Part shown: piece after piece, positions 1 to 5,297 of the stretch
Numbering within the stretch: the stretch's first letter is position 1
How the letters are laid out: each line of letters starts with the position of its first letter
NCBI GenBank assembly: GCA_030643695.1
Contig: DAOWKM010000075.1
Location: 1 to 5,297, forward strand
Length of the DNA: 5,297 nt
Direction of reading: 5' to 3'
Source: Dehalococcoidia bacterium
Lineage (GTDB): Bacteria; Chloroflexota; Dehalococcoidia; Dehalococcoidales; DAOWKM01
Made by a program: the position numbers and the translations under genes
Notes under the pieces: generated by a model
Told to the model about the DNA's origin: nothing
What the model saw: only the letters and a program-made list of their open reading frames with translations
Database searches by the model: none

Positions 1-77
1 CATCTGCTGCCTTTAAGCATTAACTTCTCACCACTTCGGCGGCATAATCGACAAACTGCTCCTGTATACCTTGCCAT
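1..77 (-). CDS. rpsD: 30S ribosomal protein S4, N-terminal fragment (rest lies outside the window)
   Basis: The reverse complement from 77 reads MARYTGAVCRLCRRSGEKLM and then LKGSR before the window ends, 25 codons plus 2 bases. This is the characteristic S4 N-terminus. S4 binds 16S rRNA early in 30S assembly and in some bacteria also represses its own operon. Cys9 and Cys12 form the first half of the zinc-binding C+ type motif; the last two bases (TG) fit the next expected Cys at position 26 but do not prove it. An AGGAGG at 90-85 lies 7 bases before the ATG and overlaps the rpsK stop codon, so the start is well supported. The gap to rpsK is 11 bases, as expected for the S13-S11-S4 order. 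The globular RNA-binding body of the protein is not visible here. Confidence 0.93.
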   Translation of the reverse strand, partial: MARYTGAVCRLCRRSGEKLMLKGSR

Positions 78-88
78 TTCTCTGCCTC

Positions 89-481
89 CTATACCCGCCT
101 TTTCTTAGGGGGACGGCAACCATTATGCGGGATAGGAGTTACATCCCTGATACTGGTAATGTAAAGCCCTGAGCTCTGGAGGGAACGGATTGCTGCTTCA
201 CGCCCACTACCTGGACCCTTAACATAAACATCTACTTGGCGTAAGCCATGCTCCATAGCTCTCCGTGCCGCATCACGAGCTGCCAGTTGAGCGGCATAGG
301 GGGTGCCTTTGCGTGAGCCCTTAAACCCGGCTGTTCCTGAGCTTCCCCAAGCGATAACATTCCCTTCGGGGTCAGTAAGGGTTACTATAGTATTATTAAA
401 GGTGGATTGGATATAGACTCTCCCTGCTGGAACAGACTTGCGTTCCCGTTTTCTTCCCTTAGCTCGTTTCTTCTGTGGCAT
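89..481 (-). CDS. rpsK: 30S ribosomal protein S11
   Basis: This is a complete 130-residue S11, close to the usual bacterial length. S11 sits on the platform of the 30S subunit, contacts 16S rRNA and helps shape the site where mRNA leaves. Visible landmarks are a basic N-terminal tail (residues 1-15), the core segment around FNNTIVTLTDPEGNV (28-42), GSSGTAGFKGSRKGTPYAAQ (46-65), the KGPGSGREAAIR loop (88-99), and the near-invariant C-terminus PHNGCRPPKKRRV (118-130). The ATG at 481 is preceded by AGGAGG at 492-487 with a 5-base spacer, within the 13-base gap after rpsM. The stop is TAG and overlaps the ribosome binding site of rpsD. Asn120-Gly121 matches the position where E. coli S11 is known to form isoaspartate. 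Nothing looks damaged. Confidence 0.98.
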   Translation of the reverse strand: MPQKKRAKGRKRERKSVPAGRVYIQSTFNNTIVTLTDPEGNVIAWGSSGTAGFKGSRKGTPYAAQLAARDAARRAMEHGLRQVDVYVKGPGSGREAAIRSLQSSGLYITSIRDVTPIPHNGCRPPKKRRV

Positions 482-494
482 CCTATCCTCCTAG

Positions 495-884
495 TTACCT
501 CTTAGCCATACCGCGCCTCTGGCCTCTACCAGCTACCGTTTTGCGAGGACCACGTTGGGCACGAGCGTTAGTTCGCGTTCGCTGTCCTCTAGCTGGCAAG
601 CCATGACGATGTCTGATACCCCGGTAGCTACCAATCTCAATAAGGCGCTTGATATTAAGGTTAACCTCTTTTCTAAGCTCACCCTCAACCCTATAATTAT
701 GGTCAATAACCTCTCGGAGACGGTTGACCTCTTCCTCAGCAAGACTATTTGTCTTAATATCAGGGCTAACACCACTCTGGGTTAGAATCTTCTGACTTAG
801 AGTAGGGCCAATGCCATAGATATACTGTAGCGAAACCCAAATTTGCTTATTCCCAGGTATATCCACTCCGGCTATGCGTGCCAT
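495..884 (-). CDS. rpsM: 30S ribosomal protein S13
   Basis: This is a complete 129-residue S13, a protein of the 30S head that makes inter-subunit bridges to the 50S subunit and touches the P-site tRNA. It opens with the family signature MARIAGVDIPGNK (1-13), followed by the helix-two-turn-helix region with YIYGIG at 21-26, the acidic and basic helices around EEEVNRLREVI (50-60), and the signature block GSYRGIRHRHGLPARGQRTR (85-104) with TNARAQRGPRKTVAG after it. The basic C-terminal tail (GRGQRRGMAKR) is longer than that of E. coli S13, which has 118 residues, but such tails vary. The ATG at 884 has AAGGAGGG at 896-889 with a 4-base spacer. The gap to the upstream rpmJ is only 20 bases, so rpsM is not the head of a separate alpha operon here. 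Confidence 0.98.
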   Translation of the reverse strand: MARIAGVDIPGNKQIWVSLQYIYGIGPTLSQKILTQSGVSPDIKTNSLAEEEVNRLREVIDHNYRVEGELRKEVNLNIKRLIEIGSYRGIRHRHGLPARGQRTRTNARAQRGPRKTVAGRGQRRGMAKR

Positions 885-904
885 CTATCCCTCCTTGTAA
901 CGAA

Positions 905-1018
905 TTAACCCTGTCGCTGCTTATGCCTCGGGTTGGGGCAAATAATCCTAATTACTCCCCGCCGTTTTACCACCTTACACTTGTCACATATCACCTTAAC
1001 TGAAGCTCTAACTTTCAC
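905..1018 (-). CDS. rpmJ: 50S ribosomal protein L36, zinc-binding form
   Basis: Reading the minus strand from a GTG at 1018 gives a 37-residue protein starting MKVRASVKVICDKCKVVKRR, ending in a TAA at 907-905. This is L36, the smallest bacterial ribosomal protein, which binds 23S rRNA. Its zinc ribbon ligands are all present: Cys11, Cys14, Cys27 and His32, so this is the C+ form. The length is typical (37-38). The GTG is the only plausible start, as it gives exactly the conserved N-terminus and is preceded by GAGG at 1029-1026 with a 7-base spacer. It lies 12 bases after infA and 20 bases before rpsM, its standard location between IF1 and S13. Confidence 0.96.
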   Translation of the reverse strand: MKVRASVKVICDKCKVVKRRGVIRIICPNPRHKQRQG

Positions 1019-1025
1019 GATAAGT

Positions 1026-1029
1026 CCTC
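1026..1029 (-). promoter_or_regulatory. Ribosome binding site of rpmJ
   Basis: GAGG lies directly after the infA stop codon (TAA at 1033-1031), with a 7-base spacer to the GTG at 1018. It supports the GTG start of the 37-residue L36, for which no in-frame ATG exists. Confidence 0.7.
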
Positions 1030-1030
1030 A

Positions 1031-1252
1031 TTAACCAAGCCGATAGATAATCCTACCCCGACTCAGGTCATAGGGAGAAAGCTCTACCAGCACCCTATCA
1101 CCGGGTAAGATTTTAATATAGTGCACTCTCAGTCTACCTGAAATATGAGCCAGTACCTTGTGCCCATTAGGCAACTCAACATGAAACATAGCATTAGGCA
1201 GAGACTCTACCACTGTTCCCTCAACCTCAATAGCCTCTTTTTTCTTAGGCAT
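1031..1252 (-). CDS. infA: Translation initiation factor IF-1
   Basis: This is a 73-residue IF-1 made of a single OB-fold domain. IF-1 binds the A site of the 30S subunit and works with IF-2 and IF-3 during initiation. Recognisable segments are KKKEAIEVEGTVVESLPNAM (3-22), the GHKVLAHISG stretch, ILPGDRVLVELSPYDLSRGR and the C-terminal IIYRLG. I place the start at the ATG at 1252 because family members begin with M-[AP]-K-K just before the EGTV strand. An in-frame GTG at 1264, overlapping the map stop as TAGTG, would add four residues (MKEY) but consumes the AAGGAG binding site as codons and has no binding site of its own. The chosen start leaves 11 bases to map. The AAGGAG to ATG spacer is only 3 bases, so the exact start is less certain than the identity. 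Confidence 0.96.
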   Translation of the reverse strand: MPKKKEAIEVEGTVVESLPNAMFHVELPNGHKVLAHISGRLRVHYIKILPGDRVLVELSPYDLSRGRIIYRLG

Positions 1253-1255
1253 ATA

Positions 1256-1261
1256 CTCCTT
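1256..1261 (-). promoter_or_regulatory. Ribosome binding site of infA, unusually close to the start
   Basis: AAGGAG is separated from the infA ATG at 1252 by only TAT. It lies just after the map stop codon and downstream of the alternative GTG at 1264, so it favours the ATG. The short spacer suggests help from coupling to map translation. Confidence 0.6.
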
Positions 1262-1263
1262 CA

Positions 1264-2013
1264 CTAGGCAATAGTAAGCACCTCTGGTTCGCCATCGGTA
1301 ATGGCAATAGTGTGTTCAAAATGCGCTGAAAGGCTCCCATCAGCAGTAAATACCGTCCAGTGGTTATCACTGAGCCGAGTATGCCAATCACCAGCATTCA
1401 CCATAGGTTCAATGGCAAGGGTCATCCCTTTTTTCAACACCGGCCCTGTTCCTGGTAGACCAAAGTTAGGTATTTGAGGCTCCTCATGCATCTCCTGCCC
1501 GATGCCGTGCCCGGTATACTCACGCACTACCGAATAACCCCTTGATTCAGCATGGTTCTGAATGGCAGCTGATATGTCTCCCAGTTTTGCCTTAGGATAG
1601 GCAGCAGCGATGCCAGCGTTTAGAGCGCCTTCAGTAGTTTCTAGAAGCTGTCTTGCCGGCAGGCTAATCTCGCCTACTCCCACCGTTATCGCCGCATCCC
1701 CCTGAAAACCGTTAAAAATCGCTCCAAGGTCAAGGGATATAATATCACCTTCCCTTAATACTCGCTCCCCGGGAATCCCGTGCACTATCTCGTCATTTAC
1801 TGATACGCAGAGATTAGCTGGGAATCCCTGGTATCCCTTAAATGAAGGTTTAGCCCCCAGCCTTTCCAGCTCCTTAGCCGCAATGGCATCTAGCTCCTTA
1901 GTTTTCATTCCCGGTCTCACTTGCTTAGCTAACGCCTTTAATATAGTGGCTACAATTCTACCTGCTTGCCGCATAACAGCAATCTCTCGGTCAGACTTGA
2001 TAATTATGCCCAT
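1264..2013 (-). CDS. map: Methionine aminopeptidase, type I
   Basis: This is a 249-residue cytosolic metalloenzyme that removes the N-terminal methionine from new proteins when the second residue is small. It has the pita-bread fold of the M24A family. All five expected metal ligands are present: Asp95 (in ISLDLG), Asp106 (in FQGD), His169 (in TGHGIG), Glu202 (in AIEPMVNAG) and Glu233 (in HFEHT). The substrate-contacting His78 (VHGIP) and His176 (MHEEPQ) are also in place. There is no N-terminal zinc-finger or SEC-C extension, so it is the short bacterial form. The ATG at 2013 directly abuts the TAG of adk, and its binding site GAGGG (2025-2021, 7-base spacer) lies inside the adk 3' end, which implies translational coupling. 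The position between adk and infA is standard for this cluster type. Confidence 0.98.
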   Translation of the reverse strand: MGIIIKSDREIAVMRQAGRIVATILKALAKQVRPGMKTKELDAIAAKELERLGAKPSFKGYQGFPANLCVSVNDEIVHGIPGERVLREGDIISLDLGAIFNGFQGDAAITVGVGEISLPARQLLETTEGALNAGIAAAYPKAKLGDISAAIQNHAESRGYSVVREYTGHGIGQEMHEEPQIPNFGLPGTGPVLKKGMTLAIEPMVNAGDWHTRLSDNHWTVFTADGSLSAHFEHTIAITDGEPEVLTIA

Positions 2014-2664
2014 CTAGTTACCCTCGCCAAGGGCGGTAATTATTCTTTTTCCCATCTCGTCTATACTCCCTTCCCCACTTACTTCTAACAGCTTACCCGC
2101 CTGAGTATAAAAGTCAATAAGAGGAGCAGTCTCGTGAAAATAGACCTGTAGCCGCTGTTTGATTACCGGAGGAGTATCGTCAGGGCGTTGATATAATTCA
2201 CCACCGCAACGGTCGCACTTACCCCAGACCTTAGGTGGAGAGTTTATAGCATTATATGGTGCTTGGCAATTGCGGCAAATCCAGCGCCCACTCAAGCGCT
2301 TCAGGAGCTCCTCTTCGGAGACCTTGATATATACCACCTTATCTATAGCCTTATCTTGCTGGGCTAAGGCTTCATCCAGTGCCTCAGCCTGTTTTAGGTT
2401 CCTGGGGAAGCCATCAAAAATTACCCCTGATTCACCATCTGGGGCTGATATACGCTCCAGAACCATTCGTATTGTTATCTCGTCAGGACCGAGTATTCCT
2501 TTCTCCATATAGGACTTAGCCTCCATTCCCAATTCAGTTCCTTGTTCTACTGCCTGCCGAAACAGGTCACCGGTAGCAATATGTATTAGATTCAGTTCCT
2601 GAGCTACATAAGCAGCCTGCGTTCCTTTGCCGGCACCAGGAGCGCCCAGAAGAATAATATACAC
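2014..2664 (-). CDS. adk: Adenylate kinase, long form with zinc-type lid
   Basis: This is a 216-residue cytosolic kinase that interconverts ATP plus AMP with two ADP. The P-loop GAPGAGKGT is at residues 7-15, the AMP-binding segment TGDLFR at 31-36, and FDGFPRN at 83-89. The arginines expected at the active site are Arg36, Arg88, Arg127, Arg160 and Arg171. The lid domain carries four cysteines, Cys130-x2-Cys133 and Cys150-x2-Cys153, with 16 residues between the pairs. This is the structural zinc site found in Gram-positive and many other adenylate kinases but replaced by polar residues in E. coli. The start is a GTG at 2664: an in-frame TGA lies two codons upstream, the resulting MYIILLGAPG is the normal N-terminus, and AGGAG at 2675-2671 (6-base spacer) overlaps the secY stop codon. 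The gap to secY is 9 bases. Confidence 0.98.
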   Translation of the reverse strand: MYIILLGAPGAGKGTQAAYVAQELNLIHIATGDLFRQAVEQGTELGMEAKSYMEKGILGPDEITIRMVLERISAPDGESGVIFDGFPRNLKQAEALDEALAQQDKAIDKVVYIKVSEEELLKRLSGRWICRNCQAPYNAINSPPKVWGKCDRCGGELYQRPDDTPPVIKQRLQVYFHETAPLIDFYTQAGKLLEVSGEGSIDEMGKRIITALGEGN

Positions 2665-2673
2665 CTTTCACTC

Positions 2674-3990
2674 CTATTTAATGAAGCCTTCATAGCGCCG
2701 CATTACCAGTTGCGCTTCCATCTGCTTCATAGTATCCAAGGCAACACCAACCACAATGAGTAATCCCATACTGGATAGCTGTATCACCTGAACATTGGTA
2801 ATCTCGCGAGCAAAGAAGGGCATTACCGCTACTACCGCTAGAAAAAGAGCACCCCCCCAGGTAATGTGTTTTATGACCCCATCAAGATACCTCTTGGTGT
2901 GAGCCCCAGGGCGAATCCCGGGAATGAATCCTCCTTGCCGCTGTAGTGTACCAGGTAAATCCTGCTGCTGAAAGATCACCATGGTATAAAAGAAGGCAAA
3001 GGCAACCACCAGCAAAAAGTATATACCCCAATAGAATAAACCCATAGGCAGTGCTGCCCTTGGGTCGAACAGGTTCATAATATAGTTAGCCAGGTTTGGG
3101 TCGGCTCCGGCGGGATTGGCAAAATAGCTGGCTATCATGCTGGGGAAGATTACCAGTGACATAGCGAAGATAAGGGGTATCATTCCTGCCGTATTTACCC
3201 GTAGCGGGATGTGAGTTGAGCCTGATTGTTTATACATGCGGCCACCACGGAAGACGCTGCGAGCATACTGGACGGGGATACGTCGGTGTGCCTCAGTAAA
3301 GATGACTATTACCGCGGTGGTGGCTAGGGCAATGAGGGCATAAAAGGCTAAACCGCCAAATTGTCCCTTAGCCAGAAAACCCTGACCAATCATCTCTGGC
3401 AAGCCAGCCACGATGCCGCCAAAGATTATTATAGATATACCATTACCAATACCGTATTGGCTAATAAGCTCACCTAGCCAGACTAAGAACATAGTGCCGG
3501 CGACCATTGATAGAACCATAGCCACTGTCGGCAAGGCGGCAGCACTAGTGAGAACGCCCTCGCGCTGGAGGAGGACCATTTGTCCGTAACCAGCGAGACC
3601 GGCTAAGGGGACGGTTAACCAGTGGGTAATCAGGTTAATCCTGTTCCTGCCGGTTTCTCCCTCCTGAGCGAGAGCTCGTAGTTGAGGGATAATAGGTACC
3701 ATTAGCTGCATAATAATTGAAGCCGTTATATAGGGGTAAACCCCCATCGCCACTACACTAAAATACCGCATCGCCCCACCGCTAAACATGTCAAGCATAC
3801 CCAGCATTGCGTTACGCTCAAATAGTTGCTGCAGGGCAATAGAGTCTACCCCGGGAAGAGGCACATGAGCCACAAAACGAAATACGACTAGGATACCTAG
3901 GGTAATGAGGATACGACGCCTTAAGTCGGGCAGGCTGAAGGCATCAATCATTGCCTGAAAGAGTCGTGGTCTACCTTGCCTTGGCCGCAT
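2674..3990 (-). CDS. secY: Protein translocase subunit SecY
   Basis: This is a 438-residue central channel of the Sec translocon in the inner membrane, which works with SecE, SecG and SecA, or with the ribosome. Ten hydrophobic segments are visible, roughly at 26-43, 74-100, 124-142, 154-174, 183-206, 212-232, 268-289, 314-338, 376-395 and 402-420. A plug-like stretch lies near 62-72 (LGMLDMFSGGA). Family motifs are PDLRRRIL (21-28), GIGNGISIIIFGGIVAGLP (181-199), RRIPVQYARS (236-245), IPLRVNTAGMIPLIFA (261-276) and the cytoplasmic C5 loop GGFIPGIRPG (353-362). I chose the ATG at 3990 because GGAGGAG at 4004-3998 precedes it. An in-frame TTG at 4026 would add 12 residues, and the ATG at 3951 has no binding site. 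The gene overlaps rplO by 20 bases in another frame. Confidence 0.97.
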   Translation of the reverse strand: MRPRQGRPRLFQAMIDAFSLPDLRRRILITLGILVVFRFVAHVPLPGVDSIALQQLFERNAMLGMLDMFSGGAMRYFSVVAMGVYPYITASIIMQLMVPIIPQLRALAQEGETGRNRINLITHWLTVPLAGLAGYGQMVLLQREGVLTSAAALPTVAMVLSMVAGTMFLVWLGELISQYGIGNGISIIIFGGIVAGLPEMIGQGFLAKGQFGGLAFYALIALATTAVIVIFTEAHRRIPVQYARSVFRGGRMYKQSGSTHIPLRVNTAGMIPLIFAMSLVIFPSMIASYFANPAGADPNLANYIMNLFDPRAALPMGLFYWGIYFLLVVAFAFFYTMVIFQQQDLPGTLQRQGGFIPGIRPGAHTKRYLDGVIKHITWGGALFLAVVAVMPFFAREITNVQVIQLSSMGLLIVVGVALDTMKQMEAQLVMRRYEGFIK

Positions 3991-4435
3991 GTCCGATCTC
4001 CTCCACTTTGCCTCCGGCTGCCTCAATCTTGGCTTTAGCTGCGGCTGAGAACCGATTTGCCTTTACTAAAAGGGGATGATTAATATCACCCTCAGCCAGA
4101 ATCTTAATTGGATGCCGCAGGGATTTCACCAGCCTAGCCGCTACCAATCTTTCTGGTGTTACCTCACTCCCAGCCTCAAACATATTGAGCTCATTTATAT
4201 TAACCACACTGTATTCCGTTCTGAAGATGTTGGTGAAGCCTCGCTTCCGCGGCAGGCGCCTGATTAGAGACAGCTGCCCACCTTCAAAGCCACGGCTCAT
4301 TTTATAGCCAGAACGAGACTTTTGCCCTTTACTACCCCGCCCTGAATAGGTGCCGTGTCCACTACTATTCCCCCGACCTACCCTCTTCCTGTTCTTCTTA
4401 GAGCCAGGGGCAGGGGAAAGTTTGTCCTGTCTCAT
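3971..4435 (-). CDS. rplO: 50S ribosomal protein L15
   Basis: This is a 154-residue L15, a late-assembly 50S protein with a long basic N-terminal tail that threads through 23S rRNA. The tail shows LSPAPGSKKNRKRVGRG (6-22) and the glycine-rich SGRGSKGQKSRSG (31-43). The hinge GFEGGQ is at 49-54, followed by RRLPRKRGFTN (59-69). The globular C-terminal domain includes the signature region around KILAEGDINHPLLVKANRFS (111-130) and ends AAGGKVEEIGHAAKAR. The ATG at 4435 shares an ATGA with the rpmD stop and is preceded by GGAGGAGG (4444-4437); pairing through GGAG at 4444-4441 leaves a 5-base spacer. The 3' end carries the secY ribosome binding site and overlaps secY by 20 bases. The L30-L15-SecY order is the classical spc operon order. 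Confidence 0.98.
   Translation of the reverse strand: MRQDKLSPAPGSKKNRKRVGRGNSSGHGTYSGRGSKGQKSRSGYKMSRGFEGGQLSLIRRLPRKRGFTNIFRTEYSVVNINELNMFEAGSEVTPERLVAARLVKSLRHPIKILAEGDINHPLLVKANRFSAAAKAKIEAAGGKVEEIGHAAKAR
3998..4004 (-). promoter_or_regulatory. Ribosome binding site deciding the secY start
   Basis: GGAGGAG lies inside the last codons of rplO, with a 7-base spacer to the ATG at 3990. It supports this start over the upstream TTG at 4026 and the downstream ATG at 3951, neither of which has a comparable site. Confidence 0.75.
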
Positions 4436-4611
4436 GCCTCCTCCACCTTGACTAGATGTCTCACCTTGATAATCATACCTCGAACTGAGGCTGAATCATC
4501 GTGGGTAACGCTTTGATTTAGCCGATGAAGGCCAAGAGCCTTCAGAGTTCTCTTTTGAGCCTCAGCATAACCAATACCACTTTTAACCCAGGTGATACGC
4601 AGCTTAGTCAT
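4432..4611 (-). CDS. rpmD: 50S ribosomal protein L30
   Basis: Reading the minus strand from the ATG at 4611 gives a 59-residue protein starting MTKLRITWVKSGIGYAEAQK and ending in TGA at 4434-4432. This is L30, a small 50S protein in the short bacterial form, with the typical beta-alpha-beta pattern: KLRITWVKS strand, the helix from AEAQKRTLKALGL leading into the HRLNQSV segment, DSASVRGMIIKV strand. It overlaps the end of rpsE by 8 bases and the start of rplO by 4 bases (ATGA), so its translation is probably coupled to both. Its binding site AGGAGG (4626-4621, 9-base spacer) lies inside rpsE. Its short length makes it easy to miss, but its sequence and its place between S5 and L15 are diagnostic. 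Confidence 0.97.
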   Translation of the reverse strand: MTKLRITWVKSGIGYAEAQKRTLKALGLHRLNQSVTHDDSASVRGMIIKVRHLVKVEEA

Positions 4612-5128
4612 TAGTTACTGCCTCCTCAACCTTGACGGCTGACTTGCGTTTGGCTAACTCCTCTTTTGGGTTCTTAAGCTGGGTGAGGGCAAGCATTGTT
4701 GCCCTAGCCACATTAATCTTATTTGAGCTACCCAGCGATTTGGTCAGAATATCCTTAATTCCCGATGCCTCAAGCACAGCTCGGGCACTACCGCCGGCAA
4801 TGATGCCGGTGCCTGGTGCCGCTGGTTTTAGTAACACCTTAGCCGCTCCTAATTTAACCCTTATTTCATAGGGAATAGTATTCCCGGCTAACGGCACCTT
4901 AATCAAATTCTTTTTAGCAATAGCACTGGCCTTGTTAATCGCTCCTGGCACCTCATTTGCCTTACCAACCCCAATGCCTACATATCCATTACCATCTCCG
5001 GTTACCACTAGGGCGCTGAAACTGAGGCGTTTCCCTCCCTTCATCACCTTAGCTACACGATTAATAAAGACCAGTTTGTCGTTTAGTGTCAACTCGGTTG
5101 GGTCTATCTTGCTTATCGGTTCCTTCAT
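4604..5128 (-). CDS. rpsE: 30S ribosomal protein S5
   Basis: This is a 174-residue S5, a 30S protein near the mRNA entry site that affects decoding accuracy and mRNA unwinding. The N-terminal double-stranded-RNA-binding-like domain covers about residues 14-80. It includes the loop INRVAKVMKGGKR (22-34), the equivalent of the region where spectinomycin-resistance changes occur in E. coli, and GDGNGYVGIGVGKANEVP (44-61). The C-terminal domain has KPAAPGTGIIAGG (101-113) and the GSSNKINVARAT segment (133-144). The tail is lysine-rich and acidic (KEELAKRKSAVKVEEAVTND). The ATG at 5128 is the only start that preserves the family N-terminus, and no GTG or TTG lies in the ten codons upstream. The candidate binding site AAGGA at 5135-5131 is only 2 bases from the ATG. 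The gap to rplR is 5 bases and the 3' end overlaps rpmD. Confidence 0.97.
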   Translation of the reverse strand: MKEPISKIDPTELTLNDKLVFINRVAKVMKGGKRLSFSALVVTGDGNGYVGIGVGKANEVPGAINKASAIAKKNLIKVPLAGNTIPYEIRVKLGAAKVLLKPAAPGTGIIAGGSARAVLEASGIKDILTKSLGSSNKINVARATMLALTQLKNPKEELAKRKSAVKVEEAVTND

Positions 5129-5130
5129 CT

Positions 5131-5135
5131 TCCTT
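5131..5135 (-). promoter_or_regulatory. Weakly placed ribosome binding site of rpsE
   Basis: AAGGA overlaps the last two bases of the rplR TAA and stands only 2 bases from the rpsE ATG, shorter than the spacers in the rest of the cluster. Initiation at rpsE may rely mainly on ribosomes finishing rplR. Confidence 0.45.
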
Positions 5136-5297
5136 AAAACTTCAATCCTACTTGTCGGGCTGCCTCAGCCAAGGCTTTAACCCTGCCGTGATATTTGTAT
5201 CCACCACGGTCAAAGACTATTTGGTTTATTCCCTTACTCAATGCTCGTTTAGCTACTAGAGAGCCAACGAGCTCAGCCTCACCCGTCTTTGTTTTGC
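5134..5297 (-). CDS. rplR: 50S ribosomal protein L18, C-terminal part (5' end lies outside the window)
   Basis: The minus strand from the window edge to a TAA at 5136-5134 encodes the last 53 residues of L18, after two leading bases of a cut codon. L18 binds 5S rRNA and helps dock it on the 50S subunit. The visible part contains the conserved helix GSLVAKRALSKGINQIVFDR, then GGYKYHGRVKALAEAARQVG and the terminal LKF. The FDRGGYKYHGRVKALAEAAR block is the strongest family signature. Bacterial L18 is usually about 115-125 residues, so a little over half the gene, including the start, is missing. It sits 5 bases upstream of rpsE, the normal L18-S5 order, so the window begins in the middle of the spc operon. 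Confidence 0.96.
   Translation of the reverse strand, partial: KTKTGEAELVGSLVAKRALSKGINQIVFDRGGYKYHGRVKALAEAARQVGLKF

Noticed and set aside
555..785. Plus-strand open frame of 76 codons opposite rpsM
   Set aside because: It is a shadow of the strongly conserved S13 gene, shows no family resemblance, and no plus-strand context supports it. The same applies to the plus-strand frames at 2270-2512, 4076-4267, 4632-4871 and 4932-5180, and to the minus-strand frame at 533-775 inside rpsM.
1008..1031. Seven-codon reading frame starting with the ATG of TAATG at the infA stop and ending inside rpmJ
   Set aside because: Such a short frame is expected by chance, has no binding site suited to it, and is out of frame with rpmJ. 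The GAGG it contains serves the rpmJ GTG.
2014..2034. Possible promoter or separate transcription unit at the adk/map junction
   Set aside because: The genes abut with no spare bases, and the only visible signal is the GAGGG binding site of map within adk.
3991..4026. Longer SecY starting from a TTG at 4026
   Set aside because: It would add 12 residues not expected in SecY, uses a rare start, overlaps rplO by 56 bases and lacks a binding site, whereas the ATG at 3990 has GGAGGAG at a good distance.
1..5297. A hidden novel system such as a CRISPR array, toxin-antitoxin pair, mobile element, riboswitch or structured RNA
   Set aside because: Essentially every base belongs to a recognised housekeeping gene, the longest gap between genes is 20 bases, and I saw no spaced direct repeats, inverted termini, tRNA-like cloverleaf or hairpin followed by a T-run on either strand.

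Overview
The window is a dense stretch of the large bacterial ribosomal-protein cluster (spc operon running into the alpha operon), entirely on the minus strand. In transcription order, from high to low coordinates, it holds rplR (L18, 5' end cut by the window), rpsE (S5), rpmD (L30), rplO (L15), secY, adk, map, infA (IF1), rpmJ (L36), rpsM (S13), rpsK (S11) and rpsD (S4, only the first 25 codons and 2 bases). All ten internal genes look intact and carry their key family residues. Two of them, rpmD (59 aa) and rpmJ (37 aa, GTG start), are very short and easily missed, as is the rpsD fragment at the left edge.

Layout: 5297-4432 carries L18, S5 and L30; 4435-2674 carries L15 and SecY; 2664-1264 carries adenylate kinase and methionine aminopeptidase; 1252-905 carries IF1 and L36; 884-1 carries S13, S11 and the start of S4. 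Junctions are extremely tight: overlaps of 8, 4 and 20 bases at rpsE/rpmD, rpmD/rplO and rplO/secY, direct abutment of adk and map, and gaps of only 5 to 20 bases elsewhere. Most genes have a strong AGGAGG-type ribosome binding site, usually lying inside the preceding gene or its stop codon. I see no promoter, terminator, RNA gene, repeat or mobile element, and no non-coding stretch longer than 20 bases.

The genes share a growth-related theme: ribosome assembly (L18, S5, L30, L15, L36, S13, S11, S4), translation initiation (IF1), membrane insertion and export of nascent proteins (SecY), removal of the initiator methionine (MetAP) and adenine nucleotide balance (Adk).

Organism: a bacterium. 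The order secY-adk-map-infA-rpmJ-rpsM-rpsK-rpsD differs from E. coli and is common in Gram-positive-type, Chloroflexota and several other lineages. The zinc-type Adk lid also argues against Enterobacteria. From the general look of S5, SecY and IF1 I lean towards Chloroflexota (Dehalococcoidia-like), but this is recall-based inference with perhaps even odds. I found no undescribed system: this is an ordinary, highly conserved housekeeping locus, and the findings below are modest.
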